From NCBI RefSeq assembly GCF_025153455.1, contig NZ_JANZNT010000001.1:310001-374000 (forward strand): 64,000 bases of DNA, given 5' to 3'. Shown here piece after piece: positions 44,066 to 52,336 of the stretch (positions are counted from its first letter, which is position 1; each line of letters starts with the position of its first letter). A model generated the notes under the pieces. It saw only the letters and a program-made list of their open reading frames with translations. It was not told the DNA's origin and ran no database searches. This DNA comes from Sphingomonas sp. BGYR3 (GTDB lineage Bacteria; Pseudomonadota; Alphaproteobacteria; Sphingomonadales; Sphingomonadaceae). The position numbers were made by a program, and so were the translations under genes.

Positions 44066-46726
44066 GTGACCAAGGCCAAGCTCATTTCGATCGGATCGAG
44101 CGCATCCGCGCTGCTGGCCGGCACCATGCTGTCGGGTATTGCGGCAGCGCAGACGGCGCCATCCGCGCCCCCGCCCGCACAACAGCAATCCGCGCCGGCG
44201 CCGGCTCAACCGACACTGGCCGTCCCGGCCGCACCGGCCGCTGCGCCGGTAAAGCTGGTCAAGTCGATCCGGGTCGAAGGGTCGCAGCGGATCGAGCCGG
44301 AAACCGTGCTGTCCTACACCAAGCTGCGCGTTGGCGAGCCGTACACCAACGAGTCGGTGGACGAGGCGATCCGCGATCTGCTCAATTCGGACTTGCTGGC
44401 CGACGTGTCGATTGCCGGGGTCGAGACGGGCGACCTTGTCGTTCGAATCCGTGAGAACCCGATCATCAACCGCATCGTGCTTGAGGGCAACCGGCGGCTG
44501 AAGAACGACAAGATCCTGCCAGAAATCAAGCTGGCCCCGCGTCAGATCTTTACGCGCACTGCCGTGCGGGCCGACGTTGCGCGGATCATTGAACTGTATC
44601 GCCGTCAGGGCCGCTTTGCCGCGACCGTCGAGCCGCAGATGGTCACGCTCGATCAGAACCGCGTCGATGTGGTGTTCGAGATTTCCGAAGGACCGAAATC
44701 CAAGGTTCGGCAGATCAACATTATCGGGAACGAGCAGTTCAGCGATAATGAGCTGCGCAAGGAAATGGCGACGAAGCAGGCGCGGTTTTTCCGCATCTTT
44801 TCGTCCAACACCAGCTATGATCAGGACCGGCTGGCCTATGATCAGCAGAAACTGCGCCAGTTCTATCTGACCAATGGTTATGCCGAGTTTCGCGTGATTT
44901 CGGCGGTTGCCGAGCTGACGCCGAACAAGGAAGACTTCATCATCACTTATGTGGTCGAGGAAGGGCCGCGCTACAAATTCGGCGAAGTGACCGTCGACAG
45001 TGCGATCCGCGATTTCGACGACGAAGCGCTGGCCAAGGGCCTGCAGATGAAGAAGGGCGATTGGTACAACGCCAAGCTGGTCGAAGACACCATCGACCAG
45101 CTGAGCGAACTGGCCGGCACGTTCGGCTATGCGTTCAGCGACGTTCGCCCGGAGTTTAACCGGGACCGCGAAAAGCTGGAGATGAACCTCGGCTTCTTCA
45201 TTGCCGAGGCGAACCGCACCTATGTCGAGCGGATCGACATTACCGGCAACACGCAGACGCAGGACAAGGTGATCCGGCGCGAAATGCGCGTGGCGGAGGG
45301 CGATGCGTTCAACACGTTCCTGGTCAAGCGCAGCCAGGACCGCATCAACTCGCTTGGCTATTTCCAGGACAAGTTCGAGATCGAGCAGGCCGAAGGTTCG
45401 GCGCCCGACCGCGTTGTGCTGCGCGCCAATGTCGAGGAACGCTCGACCGGCGAACTCAGCCTGTCGGCCGGTTTCTCCAGCCTTGAACGCTTCATCCTTC
45501 AGGGGTCGATCCGCCAGCGCAATTTCCGTGGGCGGGGCCAGGATATCCGGCTGGAGGTGAACTATTCCACCTTTGCCAAGTCGGTCGAGGTCGGCTTTAC
45601 CGAGCCCTATCTGTTCGACAAGAACATCGCGCTTGGCGGATCGCTGTTCCGGCGCGACTTCAATTCGTTCAACTTCCTGGGCCAGAACCGGAACACGACG
45701 TTCCAGCAGGTTTCGACCGGATTCAACATCGTGTCGGGCATTCCGCTGACCGAATACTGGACGCTGTCGGGCCGCTATACGCTTCAGCAGGACGATATCA
45801 CGCTGGACGAAAGCCAGTTCTTTACGAACGGGCAGTGCGATCCGCTGCGCGCCGGACGGTATCTGTGCGATGCGATCGGCAACCGGATCACCTCTGCGAT
45901 CACCCTGTCGTTGATCTACGACAATCTGAACAGCCGCCTGCGCCCGACGCGCGGCCAGCGACTGGTGGTCGGTGCCGACGTCGCGGGTCTGGGCGGTGAC
46001 GTCCGCTATCTGCGTGCGCGCGGCGATTTCCGGAAATACATGAATTTCGGCAAGGGTTGGGTGTTCTCCACCACGCTTGAGGGCGGATATATCTATTCGC
46101 TGGAATCGAGCCGCGGGCCGGGCAACGATCCCATCCGGATCAACGACCGCTTTTATCTGGGCGAGCCGCAGTTCCGCGGATTCCAGATTCGCGGCGTCGG
46201 CCCCCGCATCCTGCGTCAGACCTATACCGGCATCGATCCCGATACCGGCGATCAGATCCCGGTGACGGACCGCAACCAGCTGGTCGACGATCCGCTTGGC
46301 GGCACCATCTATTATCTGGGCAAGCTGGAACTGGAACCGCCGCTGGGCAGCGGCATTCAGGAACTGGGCATCCGGCCGTCGGTGTTTGTCCAGGTGGGCG
46401 CGCTGGCTGGCCTGACCCGTCCGGTGCTTCAGGCGCCGCAAGCCCGCGACGGCGCAGGCAATCCGCTGTTCATCGGCCAGAATGCGAGCGGCGATTTCGT
46501 GTCGACGACGCAGGCGATCGACGCAAACGGAAACGCCAACCGGCCGCAGCTGCTGTTCAACGAGCTGTATCTGGGCGACACGATCAAGCCCCGTGTGACG
46601 GCCGGTATCGGCGTCAACTGGAACTCGCCGTTCGGCCCGCTGCGCATCGACATCGCCAAGGATATCGTCAGCTATGAGGGCGACGATCCGAAACTTGTGA
46701 CCTTCAACGTAGGAACTGCATTCTGA
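44066..46726 (+). CDS. bamA: Outer-membrane protein assembly factor BamA
   Basis: An 886-residue outer-membrane insertase. A signal peptide (MTKAKLISIGSSAS...) and a Pro/Ala/Gln-rich linker precede five POTRA domains, recognisable by SIRVEGSQRIEPETVLSY, IVLEGNRRLKND and INIIGNEQFSDNEL. A surface-antigen-type beta-barrel follows, with the lid-lock region RGFQIRGVGPR. The GTG at 44066 has AAGGTGGGG about 6 bases upstream; an earlier in-frame GTG at 44057 has no such site. The protein ends in NVGTAF with a terminal Phe, the barrel signal. The skp-like chaperone gene overlaps its stop. Confidence 0.95.
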   Translation: MTKAKLISIGSSASALLAGTMLSGIAAAQTAPSAPPPAQQQSAPAPAQPTLAVPAAPAAAPVKLVKSIRVEGSQRIEPETVLSYTKLRVGEPYTNESVDEAIRDLLNSDLLADVSIAGVETGDLVVRIRENPIINRIVLEGNRRLKNDKILPEIKLAPRQIFTRTAVRADVARIIELYRRQGRFAATVEPQMVTLDQNRVDVVFEISEGPKSKVRQINIIGNEQFSDNELRKEMATKQARFFRIFSSNTSYDQDRLAYDQQKLRQFYLTNGYAEFRVISAVAELTPNKEDFIITYVVEEGPRYKFGEVTVDSAIRDFDDEALAKGLQMKKGDWYNAKLVEDTIDQLSELAGTFGYAFSDVRPEFNRDREKLEMNLGFFIAEANRTYVERIDITGNTQTQDKVIRREMRVAEGDAFNTFLVKRSQDRINSLGYFQDKFEIEQAEGSAPDRVVLRANVEERSTGELSLSAGFSSLERFILQGSIRQRNFRGRGQDIRLEVNYSTFAKSVEVGFTEPYLFDKNIALGGSLFRRDFNSFNFLGQNRNTTFQQVSTGFNIVSGIPLTEYWTLSGRYTLQQDDITLDESQFFTNGQCDPLRAGRYLCDAIGNRITSAITLSLIYDNLNSRLRPTRGQRLVVGADVAGLGGDVRYLRARGDFRKYMNFGKGWVFSTTLEGGYIYSLESSRGPGNDPIRINDRFYLGEPQFRGFQIRGVGPRILRQTYTGIDPDTGDQIPVTDRNQLVDDPLGGTIYYLGKLELEPPLGSGIQELGIRPSVFVQVGALAGLTRPVLQAPQARDGAGNPLFIGQNASGDFVSTTQAIDANGNANRPQLLFNELYLGDTIKPRVTAGIGVNWNSPFGPLRIDIAKDIVSYEGDDPKLVTFNVGTAF

Positions 46727-47451
46727 TGACCAAGCTGAACCACCTTCCGCTCGCCGCAATGGTGATCGCGCTGGGCGCCGCCCCTGCGGTCGCGCAGGTT
46801 GCCGGCATCGCCTATGCCGACCCGTCCGAAGCGATCCTGACGGCAAAGGCGTTCGAAACCGCCAACCAGCAGATCCGCACGACGTACAAGCAGAATATCG
46901 ACCAGATCACGCAGCGTCGCCAGCAGACGGATACCCAGCTGCGCCCGCTGATCACCGCGCTGGACACCAACAAGGACAATCAGCTGTCCGAAGCCGAGGT
47001 GCAGGCCGCGCAGACCGCCAAGCGCACGGAGCTGACCCAGATCCAGACGATCCAGCAGCAGTCGGAACAGGCGATCAACACGCTGAACGAACCGCTGATC
47101 CTGGCGCAGGCCTATGCGCTTGAAACCGTGCTGCGCGCGTATCCCGCTGCGCAGACCAAGGTCATCGCGGACAAGAAGATCAACGTGATCCTGTCGCCGG
47201 AAGCGTTTGTTTATGCACCCGACGCCGCGAACGTCACTGCCGCGCTGAAGGCCGAACTGGACCGCACGACGCCGACCGTCGCGATCACGCCGCCGGCCAA
47301 CTGGCGCCCGACTCAGCAGACGATGCAGCTGTTGCAGCAGTATCAGCAGCTGGTTGCCCGCGCAGCGCAGGTCCGCGCCGCTCAGGCGCAGCAGCAGCAG
47401 CCCCAGCAGCCTGCCGCCGGCACCACCACGCCGGCCCCCGAAGGCCGGTGA
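46726..47451 (+). CDS. OmpH/Skp-family periplasmic chaperone with an EF-hand-like loop
   Basis: A 241-residue exported protein. A signal peptide ends at AVAQ near residue 24, and the rest is Gln-rich helical, as expected for the coiled-coil tentacles of Skp/OmpH, which hold unfolded outer-membrane proteins. Its place directly after bamA is the usual skp locus. Residues 80-91 read [12 protein letters not shown], which matches a canonical EF-hand calcium loop (D1, N3, D5, S9, E12). That is not part of classic Skp. The C-terminus is a long Gln/Pro/Ala-rich tail, so the protein is longer than E. coli Skp (about 160 residues). The fabZ start overlaps its stop. Confidence 0.82.
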   Translation: MTKLNHLPLAAMVIALGAAPAVAQVAGIAYADPSEAILTAKAFETANQQIRTTYKQNIDQITQRRQQTDTQLRPLITALDTNKDNQLSEAEVQAAQTAKRTELTQIQTIQQQSEQAINTLNEPLILAQAYALETVLRAYPAAQTKVIADKKINVILSPEAFVYAPDAANVTAALKAELDRTTPTVAITPPANWRPTQQTMQLLQQYQQLVARAAQVRAAQAQQQQPQQPAAGTTTPAPEGR

Positions 47452-47930
47452 GCGAGGCCGAGGCCGAGGGCCGCGCCGTCATCGGCCCGCTGGATATTCA
47501 GCGGGTGATGGCGGCGCTGCCGCACCGTTATCCCATGCTGCTGGTCGACCGGGTGGAACAGATTGTTCCCGAACAGTCCATCCGCGCGGTCAAGGCGGTG
47601 ACGATCAACGAGGGTTTTTTCCAGGGGCATTTCCCCGGTCGCCCGATCATGCCCGGTGTCCTGATCGTCGAGGCGCTGGCTCAGGCCGCCGGCGTGCTTG
47701 CCGTGGAAAGCCTGGGCCTGGCTGGGTCGGGCAAGCTCGTCTATTTCATGGCGATCGAGGAAGCCAAGTTCCGCAAGCCCGTGGAGCCCGGCTGCCTGCT
47801 GACGCTGGAGGTCGAGTTCACGCAGAAGCGTTCGACCGTGTGCAAGTTCGCGGGCCGCGCCCTGCTGGGCGATGCCGTCGCGGCAACCGCCAATTTCACG
47901 GCGATGATCGCCGATCCGCCAAAGGCGTAA
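47448..47930 (+). CDS. fabZ: (3R)-hydroxyacyl-ACP dehydratase FabZ
   Basis: A 160-residue hot-dog-fold dehydratase of fatty-acid elongation. The catalytic His and Glu lie in [20 protein letters not shown], and the start region [14 protein letters not shown] is typical. A GTG start overlaps the upstream stop (GTGA). In most Gram-negatives lpxD lies before and lpxA/lpxB after fabZ. Here neither is present, and a terminator follows directly. Confidence 0.95.
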   Translation: MSEAEAEGRAVIGPLDIQRVMAALPHRYPMLLVDRVEQIVPEQSIRAVKAVTINEGFFQGHFPGRPIMPGVLIVEALAQAAGVLAVESLGLAGSGKLVYFMAIEEAKFRKPVEPGCLLTLEVEFTQKRSTVCKFAGRALLGDAVAATANFTAMIADPPKA

Positions 47931-47938
47931 AACTGATC

Positions 47939-47978
47939 GGCCCGCATCTGCGAAACGTGATGCGGGCCATTCATTCTT
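47939..47978 (+). terminator. Terminator of the pyrH-fabZ operon
   Basis: A perfect 10-bp stem, GGCCCGCATC / GATGCGGGCC, with a 10-nt loop, followed by the T-rich ATTCATTCTTCT. It starts 8 bp after the fabZ stop codon. Confidence 0.7.
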
Positions 47979-48102
47979 CTGTCGTGGTAGCACCGCGAGG
48001 ATCAGCGCCACTATCCGGCACAGAAGCATTTCTGTTCAGCCTGGAGCAACCAAAGCATCATCGGCGCATTACATTGTGCAAAAGGCGCAATGGGAATTGG
48101 TG

Positions 48103-48180
48103 ATGAAAAAGATGCTTCCGGTCATGTTCAGTCTGATCCCGCTGGCGGCGGTGATTACTGCCTGCGTGTCCGTTCCCTGA
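48103..48180 (+). CDS. Very small putative lipoprotein (25 residues)
   Basis: A 25-codon frame beginning MKKMLPVMFSLIPLAA and ending ITACVSVP. It has the full layout of a bacterial lipoprotein signal: two Lys, a hydrophobic core and a lipobox-like ITAC, leaving a mature peptide of only four or five residues after the Cys. Entericidin-like small lipoproteins look similar. A weak GGGAATT element lies 7 bases upstream, and a strong terminator follows at 48210-48243. Function unknown; it could be spurious given its size. Confidence 0.45.
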   Translation: MKKMLPVMFSLIPLAAVITACVSVP

Positions 48181-48209
48181 TCGGACGGTCAAACCCGACC
48201 AGATATGAC

Positions 48210-48243
48210 AAAGGGCCGCCGGATCGGATCCGGCGGCCCTTTT
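48210..48243. terminator. Bidirectional terminator before rplI
   Basis: A perfect 15-bp stem, AAAGGGCCGCCGGAT / ATCCGGCGGCCCTTT, with a 3-nt loop and A/T tracts on both sides. It terminates the minus-strand ribosomal operon and the plus-strand transcript carrying the small lipoprotein frame. Confidence 0.85.
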
Positions 48244-48265
48244 CATTTCATAGCCGTGGGGCTGA

Positions 48266-48859
48266 TCAGCCCTGGGCTTCTTCCTCGGCGGCCGGCTCGG
48301 CGGCGATTTCGCCGGGCTCCGCATTGGGATCATAGGCTTCGGTGAAGCCCGCTTCGTCCTTTTCGAACATCGCGGCCATCACGTCGACGCCCTGCGCCTG
48401 CATATCGGCTTCTTCCGGGGAGCGGGCGACGTTCACCTTGATCGTCACCGACACTTCCGGGTGCAGCGCGACCTTGACGTCATAGACGCCGATCGCCTTG
48501 ATCGGCTTGTCCAGAACGACCTGGTTCTTGGCGACCTTGTGGCCTTCGGCTTCCAGCGCCTCGACCAGATCGCGGACCGCGACCGAACCGTACAGCTGGC
48601 CGGTGTTCGATGCCTGACGGATCAGGGTCACCGACGCGCCGTCAACCTTGCCGGCGTCCTTCTGGGCCACTTCGCGGCGAGCGGCGTTTTCCGACTCGAT
48701 CCGCTCACGATTGGCTTCGAACACCTTGCGATTGGCTTCGTTGGCGCGCAGCGCCTTCTTGTTGGGCAGCAGGTAGTTACGGGCAAAGCCGTCCTTGACT
48801 TTCACCACATCGCCGATGGCGCCGAGCTTTTCGACGCGCTCAAGCAGAATGACATCCAT
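48266..48859 (-). CDS. rplI: Ribosomal protein bL9
   Basis: A 197-residue large-subunit protein. The N-terminal domain (MDVILLERVEKLGAIGDVV, GFARNYLLPNKKA), the long connecting helix and the C-terminal RNA-binding domain are all evident. About 45 extra residues form an acidic Glu/Ala-rich tail beyond the usual end; E. coli bL9 has 149 residues. Such tails occur in alphaproteobacterial bL9. It is the last gene of rpsF-rpsR-rplI. Confidence 0.97.
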   Translation of the reverse strand: MDVILLERVEKLGAIGDVVKVKDGFARNYLLPNKKALRANEANRKVFEANRERIESENAARREVAQKDAGKVDGASVTLIRQASNTGQLYGSVAVRDLVEALEAEGHKVAKNQVVLDKPIKAIGVYDVKVALHPEVSVTIKVNVARSPEEADMQAQGVDVMAAMFEKDEAGFTEAYDPNAEPGEIAAEPAAEEEAQG

Positions 48860-48871
48860 GTCCGGCGCTCC

Positions 48872-49096
48872 TTACTTCACGATGTAGGGCAGCAGGCCCA
48901 GATGACGGGCGCGCTTGATGGCCTGGGCCAGTTCGCGCTGCTTCTTGGCGCTCACCGAAGTGATGCGCGACGGAACGATCTTGCCACGCTCGGACACGAA
49001 GCCCTGCAGCAGACGGATGTCCTTGTAATCGATGCGCGGCGCGTCCTTCGCGGAGAAGGGGCAGCTCTTGCGACGGCGGAAAAATGCGCGTGCCAT
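48872..49096 (-). CDS. rpsR: Ribosomal protein bS18
   Basis: A 74-residue small-subunit protein, recognised by [39 protein letters not shown] and the basic C-terminal part. It pairs with bS6 on the platform of the 30S subunit. It lies 3 bp downstream of rpsF and 12 bp upstream of rplI, so the three are co-transcribed. Confidence 0.97.
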   Translation of the reverse strand: MARAFFRRRKSCPFSAKDAPRIDYKDIRLLQGFVSERGKIVPSRITSVSAKKQRELAQAIKRARHLGLLPYIVK

Positions 49097-49099
49097 GTC

Positions 49100-49474
49100 T
49101 TATTCTCCCCGGCCTTCTTCATCACGGTCGCGGCGGCCGCGACGATCGCGATCGCCCTTGCGCATCATCACGCTGGGGCCGGATTCGAGTTCATCGACCT
49201 TCACGGTCATGTAACGGATCACGTCTTCGTTGATCGCGGTCTGGCGCTCCAGCTCGGCAACGACCGTCGGCGGGCCGTCGATCTCGATCATGACGTAATG
49301 CGCCTTGCGATTCTTCGCGATGCGATAGGCGAGGCTGCGCAGGCCCCAGGTTTCGGTCTTCACGACCTTGCCTTCCATCGATTCGACGATCTTCGTGGCG
49401 GTTTCCGCCAGCGCGTCCACCTGCGCCTGTGCCAGATCCTGGCGCGCAAGGAACACGTGCTCGTAAAGAGCCAT
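49100..49474 (-). CDS. rpsF: Ribosomal protein bS6
   Basis: A 124-residue small-subunit protein: [20 protein letters not shown], the [17 protein letters not shown] segment and [11 protein letters not shown] are family hallmarks. The C-terminal tail is rich in Arg, Asp and Gly. It is the first gene of rpsF-rpsR-rplI. A stable leader hairpin lies upstream at 49551-49581. Confidence 0.97.
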   Translation of the reverse strand: MALYEHVFLARQDLAQAQVDALAETATKIVESMEGKVVKTETWGLRSLAYRIAKNRKAHYVMIEIDGPPTVVAELERQTAINEDVIRYMTVKVDELESGPSVMMRKGDRDRRGRRDRDEEGRGE

Positions 49475-49504
49475 GGGTCTTCCTCATTCTTGGCCGATCG
49501 CTGA

Positions 49505-49581
49505 CATGGCCCCATGCCATGCCCCTCCGGCTGTCGTCTTCAAATACACACCGGGGCGCAGAGACACGCCCTGCACCCCGG
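49505..49581 (-). promoter_or_regulatory. Structured leader upstream of rpsF
   Basis: On the minus strand the region before rpsF can form an 11-bp stem (arms at 49571-49581 and 49551-49561, one G-U pair that works only in the minus-strand RNA, 9-nt loop). A second, smaller hairpin lies at 49505-49521. Leaders of rpsF operons in many bacteria bind the S6:S18 complex for feedback control, so an autoregulatory role is plausible but unproven here. Confidence 0.4.
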
Positions 49582-49621
49582 AGGCTTGTTCCCTTAGCCG
49601 TTTCTGGCGGAAAGGCAAGGG

Positions 49622-49999
49622 TCAGAACGCGATGCCGCCGATCACCGCGCCGATCAGGCCGCTGGCCACGGCGACCAGCACGGCGTCATTGCCCGACTGC
49701 ACCCACTGATAGCCGCGGGGCGGAGCATACAGGCCGCGCTGGCGATACTGGCGATAGTCGATCTGACGATAGTTGGTCGCATATCGCCGGTCGAATCGCT
49801 GGCCGCGCTGCCACTGGCGGTCATTGCGTGCCCGATCGTGGCGGATGACGGTGCGTTCGCGATAGCCGGGGCCACGTTCGACGATCACCGTGCGGTTCGG
49901 CTGCTGTTTCACCACCTGCCGCTCATGGCGGGGCGGGGCGGCCAGTGCCGGGGTGGCGATCAGCGAGGCGGCGATGGCGCCAAGGATCAGCTTTTTCAT
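49622..49999 (-). CDS. RcnB-like exported basic protein
   Basis: A 125-residue protein with a Sec signal peptide (MKKLILGAIAASLIATPALA-A). The mature part is highly basic and Tyr/Gln-rich, with repeated YRQ- and RGQRF-type units, then RGYQWVQSGNDAVLVAVASGL, which resembles the conserved end of RcnB-family periplasmic proteins. A hydrophobic Gly-rich C-terminus follows (LIGAVIGGIAF). RcnB in E. coli affects nickel/cobalt efflux, but family members in alphaproteobacteria are numerous and mostly uncharacterised. The start has a GAGGAG/AGGAAC element upstream. It is divergent from fabD. Confidence 0.7.
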   Translation of the reverse strand: MKKLILGAIAASLIATPALAAPPRHERQVVKQQPNRTVIVERGPGYRERTVIRHDRARNDRQWQRGQRFDRRYATNYRQIDYRQYRQRGLYAPPRGYQWVQSGNDAVLVAVASGLIGAVIGGIAF

Positions 50000-50169
50000 G
50001 TTCCTGAACTCCTCGATTGAACTTCGATGGGGCCAATCTGGGGTGCGGCTGTCCCGCAATTGTCCCGGCCGCGGTGCGAAAGGGTCGCCAATTGTCGCAA
50101 GCGGCACCCTTGCGTTCAGCTTGGATGGCGCTAGTCCGGCGGGCCAATTCAAACGGAGGTCCGCAGGCC

Positions 50170-51105
50170 ATGCGTGCATTCATCTTTCCGGGGCAGGGCA
50201 GCCAGGCCGTCGGCATGGGCAAGGCGCTGGCCGATGCCAGCCCTGTCGCCCGCGAAGTATTTCAGGAGGTGGACGAGGCATTGGGCCAGCACCTCTTCCG
50301 GCTGATGACCGAGGGGCCGGAGGGTGAGCTTACCCTGACCGAAAATGCGCAGCCCGCGATCATGGCGAACGCCATTGCGGTGCTGCGCGTGCTGGAGCGG
50401 GAAGGCGGCATCCGCTTGTCCGACAAGGCGGATTTCGTTGCCGGGCACTCGCTGGGGGAATATAGCGCCCTGTGCGCCGCAGGCACATTCGATCTGGCCA
50501 CCACGGCGCGGCTGCTGAAGCTGCGCGGACAGGCGATGCAGGCGGCGGTGCCGGTGGGCGTCGGTGCAATGGCGGCGCTGCTCGGCGCGGATCTGGACAA
50601 GGCGCGGGCGATTGCCGGCGCGGCGGCCGAGGGAGAGGTTTGCGCCGTCGCCAATGACAATGACCCGACCCAGGTCGTGATTTCCGGGCACAAGGGCGCC
50701 ATCGATCGCGCCATCGCCATCGCCAAGGATCACGGCGCCAAGCGTGCCATCGCCCTGCCGGTGTCCGCGCCATTTCACTGTCCGCTGATGCAGCCGGCTG
50801 CCGATGCGATGGCGGCGGCTCTGGCCGATGTGGCGATCCAGGCACCGTTGGTGCCCGTGTATGCCAATGTCACGGCCGCGCCGGTCAGCGATCCCGACAC
50901 GATCCGTCAGCTGCTGGTCGAACAGGTGACCGGCATGGTCCGCTGGCGGGAATCGGTGCTGGCCATGTGGGATGGCGGCGTGACGGGCTATGTCGAGCTG
51001 GGCGGCAAGGTGCTGTCCGGCATGGTCAAGCGGATTGCCCCCGATGCGACGCCGGTCAGCGTGGTCGGCATGGACGATATCGAGACGCTGCTCGCGCAGC
51101 TGTGA
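50170..51105 (+). CDS. fabD: Malonyl-CoA:ACP transacylase
   Basis: A 311-residue enzyme that loads malonyl groups onto ACP. The nucleophile Ser94 is in GHSLGEYSAL, the start FIFPGQGSQAVGMG forms the oxyanion region, and the catalytic His is in SAPFHCPLM. The ATG at 50170 matches the conserved start of the family; the 51 codons open upstream are not coding-like. It heads fabD-fabG-acpP-fabF-mltG. Confidence 0.96.
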   Translation: MRAFIFPGQGSQAVGMGKALADASPVAREVFQEVDEALGQHLFRLMTEGPEGELTLTENAQPAIMANAIAVLRVLEREGGIRLSDKADFVAGHSLGEYSALCAAGTFDLATTARLLKLRGQAMQAAVPVGVGAMAALLGADLDKARAIAGAAAEGEVCAVANDNDPTQVVISGHKGAIDRAIAIAKDHGAKRAIALPVSAPFHCPLMQPAADAMAAALADVAIQAPLVPVYANVTAAPVSDPDTIRQLLVEQVTGMVRWRESVLAMWDGGVTGYVELGGKVLSGMVKRIAPDATPVSVVGMDDIETLLAQL

Positions 51106-51122
51106 TGACAAGGATGACGATG

Positions 51123-51866
51123 ATGTTCGATCTGACTGGAATGACCGCGCTGGTGACCGGCGCGTCCGGGGGCATTGGTTCTGCGATTGCCCGCGCATTG
51201 GCGGGGCAGGGCGCGCGCTTGGCCGTTTCCGGATCCAATGTCGCCAAGCTGGAGGCGTTTCTGGCCGAACTGGGCGGCGATCACGTGGCGCTGCCGTGCA
51301 ACCTGTCCGATCCGGCCGCCGTCGATGCGCTGGTGCCGCAGGCGGTAGAGGCGCTTGGCGGACGGCTGGATATCCTCATCAACAATGCCGGCGTGACGCG
51401 CGACAATCTGTCGATGCGGATGAAGGACGAGGAATGGAGCCAGGTGATCCAGGTCAATCTGGAAGCGGCCTTTCGCCTGATGCGTGCCGCCAGCCGGCCG
51501 ATGATGAAGCAGCGGTTTGGCCGCATCGTGTCGATCACGTCGGTCGTCGGCGCGACCGGCAATCCGGGCCAGGCTAACTATGCCGCGTCCAAGGCGGGCC
51601 TGGTCGGCATGTCCAAGGCGATTGCGCAGGAACTGGCCAGCCGGCAGGTCACGGTCAACTGCGTCGCGCCGGGATTCATCCGCTCGGCAATGACCGATGC
51701 GCTGCCCGATGCCGTGAAAACGGGCCTGCTCGGCCGGATTCCGGCGGGCGATCTGGGCAGCGGTGAGGATGTGGCGGCGGCCGTCGTCTATCTTGTCAGC
51801 CGTGAAGCGGGCTATATTACCGGCCAGACGCTGCACGTTAACGGCGGAATGGCGATGATTTCCTGA
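51123..51866 (+). CDS. fabG: 3-oxoacyl-ACP reductase FabG
   Basis: A 247-residue short-chain dehydrogenase reducing 3-oxoacyl-ACP with NADPH. The cofactor motif is [16 protein letters not shown] is present, and the catalytic Ser, Tyr and Lys lie in [10 protein letters not shown] and YAASKAG. Four in-frame ATGs (51105, 51114, 51120, 51123) are possible. 51123 is chosen because AAGGA lies 8 bases upstream and the family normally starts MFDLTG. The 51105 ATG would overlap the fabD stop. Confidence 0.95.
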   Translation: MFDLTGMTALVTGASGGIGSAIARALAGQGARLAVSGSNVAKLEAFLAELGGDHVALPCNLSDPAAVDALVPQAVEALGGRLDILINNAGVTRDNLSMRMKDEEWSQVIQVNLEAAFRLMRAASRPMMKQRFGRIVSITSVVGATGNPGQANYAASKAGLVGMSKAIAQELASRQVTVNCVAPGFIRSAMTDALPDAVKTGLLGRIPAGDLGSGEDVAAAVVYLVSREAGYITGQTLHVNGGMAMIS

Positions 51867-51937
51867 CGCTTCGCCGCTGCCGCACCGGTCCCCCTCTTGC
51901 GCCCGCACATTGGGCGGATTAGGTGCGATACGAACAC

Positions 51938-51946
51938 TGCTATCAT
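51938..51946 (+). promoter_or_regulatory. Extended -10 promoter of acpP
   Basis: TGC-TATCAT is an extended -10 element 20 bp before the acpP start codon. No convincing -35 is seen at the right spacing, which is common for TG-extended promoters. A separate strong promoter for acpP is expected because ACP is made in large amounts. Confidence 0.4.
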
Positions 51947-51966
51947 CTTGCATAAAGGAACAGGGA

Positions 51967-52203
51967 ATGAGCGAGACCGCCGATCGGGTTAAGAAGATCG
52001 TCGTCGAGCATCTGGGCGTCGAAGCCGAGAAGGTGACCGAGGATGCCAGCTTCATCGACGATCTTGGCGCGGACAGCCTCGACATCGTCGAGCTGGTGAT
52101 GGCGTTCGAGGAAGCTTTCGGCGTCGAGATCCCGGAAGAAGCCGCCGAGAAGATCACGACCGTCAAGGATGCAATCGCGTACATCGACGAGCATCAGGGC
52201 TGA
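51967..52203 (+). CDS. acpP: Acyl carrier protein
   Basis: A 78-residue acidic carrier protein. Ser37 in [17 protein letters not shown] is the phosphopantetheine attachment site. Helices and length match E. coli AcpP. AAAGGAACAGGGA precedes the ATG and gives a good ribosome-binding site. It lies in the fab operon, but with its own promoter candidate and a hairpin array between it and fabF. Confidence 0.97.
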   Translation: MSETADRVKKIVVEHLGVEAEKVTEDASFIDDLGADSLDIVELVMAFEEAFGVEIPEEAAEKITTVKDAIAYIDEHQG

Positions 52204-52208
52204 TCCAC

Positions 52209-52315
52209 GACGGATTTTGATCCGTCAGCCCTGAGCATGTCGATGGGCTGGAGGACCTGTCCCGTAACTGGGAACAGGGTTTGACAGGCTCAGCCCCCGC
52301 GGGTTCGAGCCTGTC
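52209..52315. repeat. Hairpin array between acpP and fabF (REP-like)
   Basis: Four inverted repeats lie in about 107 bp: GACGGAT/ATCCGTC (52209-52226), CAGCCC/GGGCTG (52226-52250), CCTGTCCC with GGGAACAGG (52256-52278, one bulge), and GACAGGCTC/GAGCCTGTC (52283-52315). The second and fourth resemble the common proteobacterial extragenic repeat built on CCTGAGC..GTCGA..GGGC and GACAGGCTCAG. No long T-tract follows. They could stabilise the acpP transcript or lower read-through into fabF. Confidence 0.55.
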
Positions 52316-52336
52316 TTACTATTTGGAGAATTTGCC

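Noticed and set aside
43940..46846. A 968-codon minus-strand frame opposite bamA
   Set aside because: It is antisense to a full BamA with signal peptide, POTRA domains and barrel; no recognisable motif on this strand.
47342..47430. A CAG-type simple repeat (poly-Gln) at the end of the Skp-like gene
   Set aside because: The Gln codons are mixed with Ala and Pro codons and stay in frame; it is a low-complexity tail, not a tandem repeat locus.
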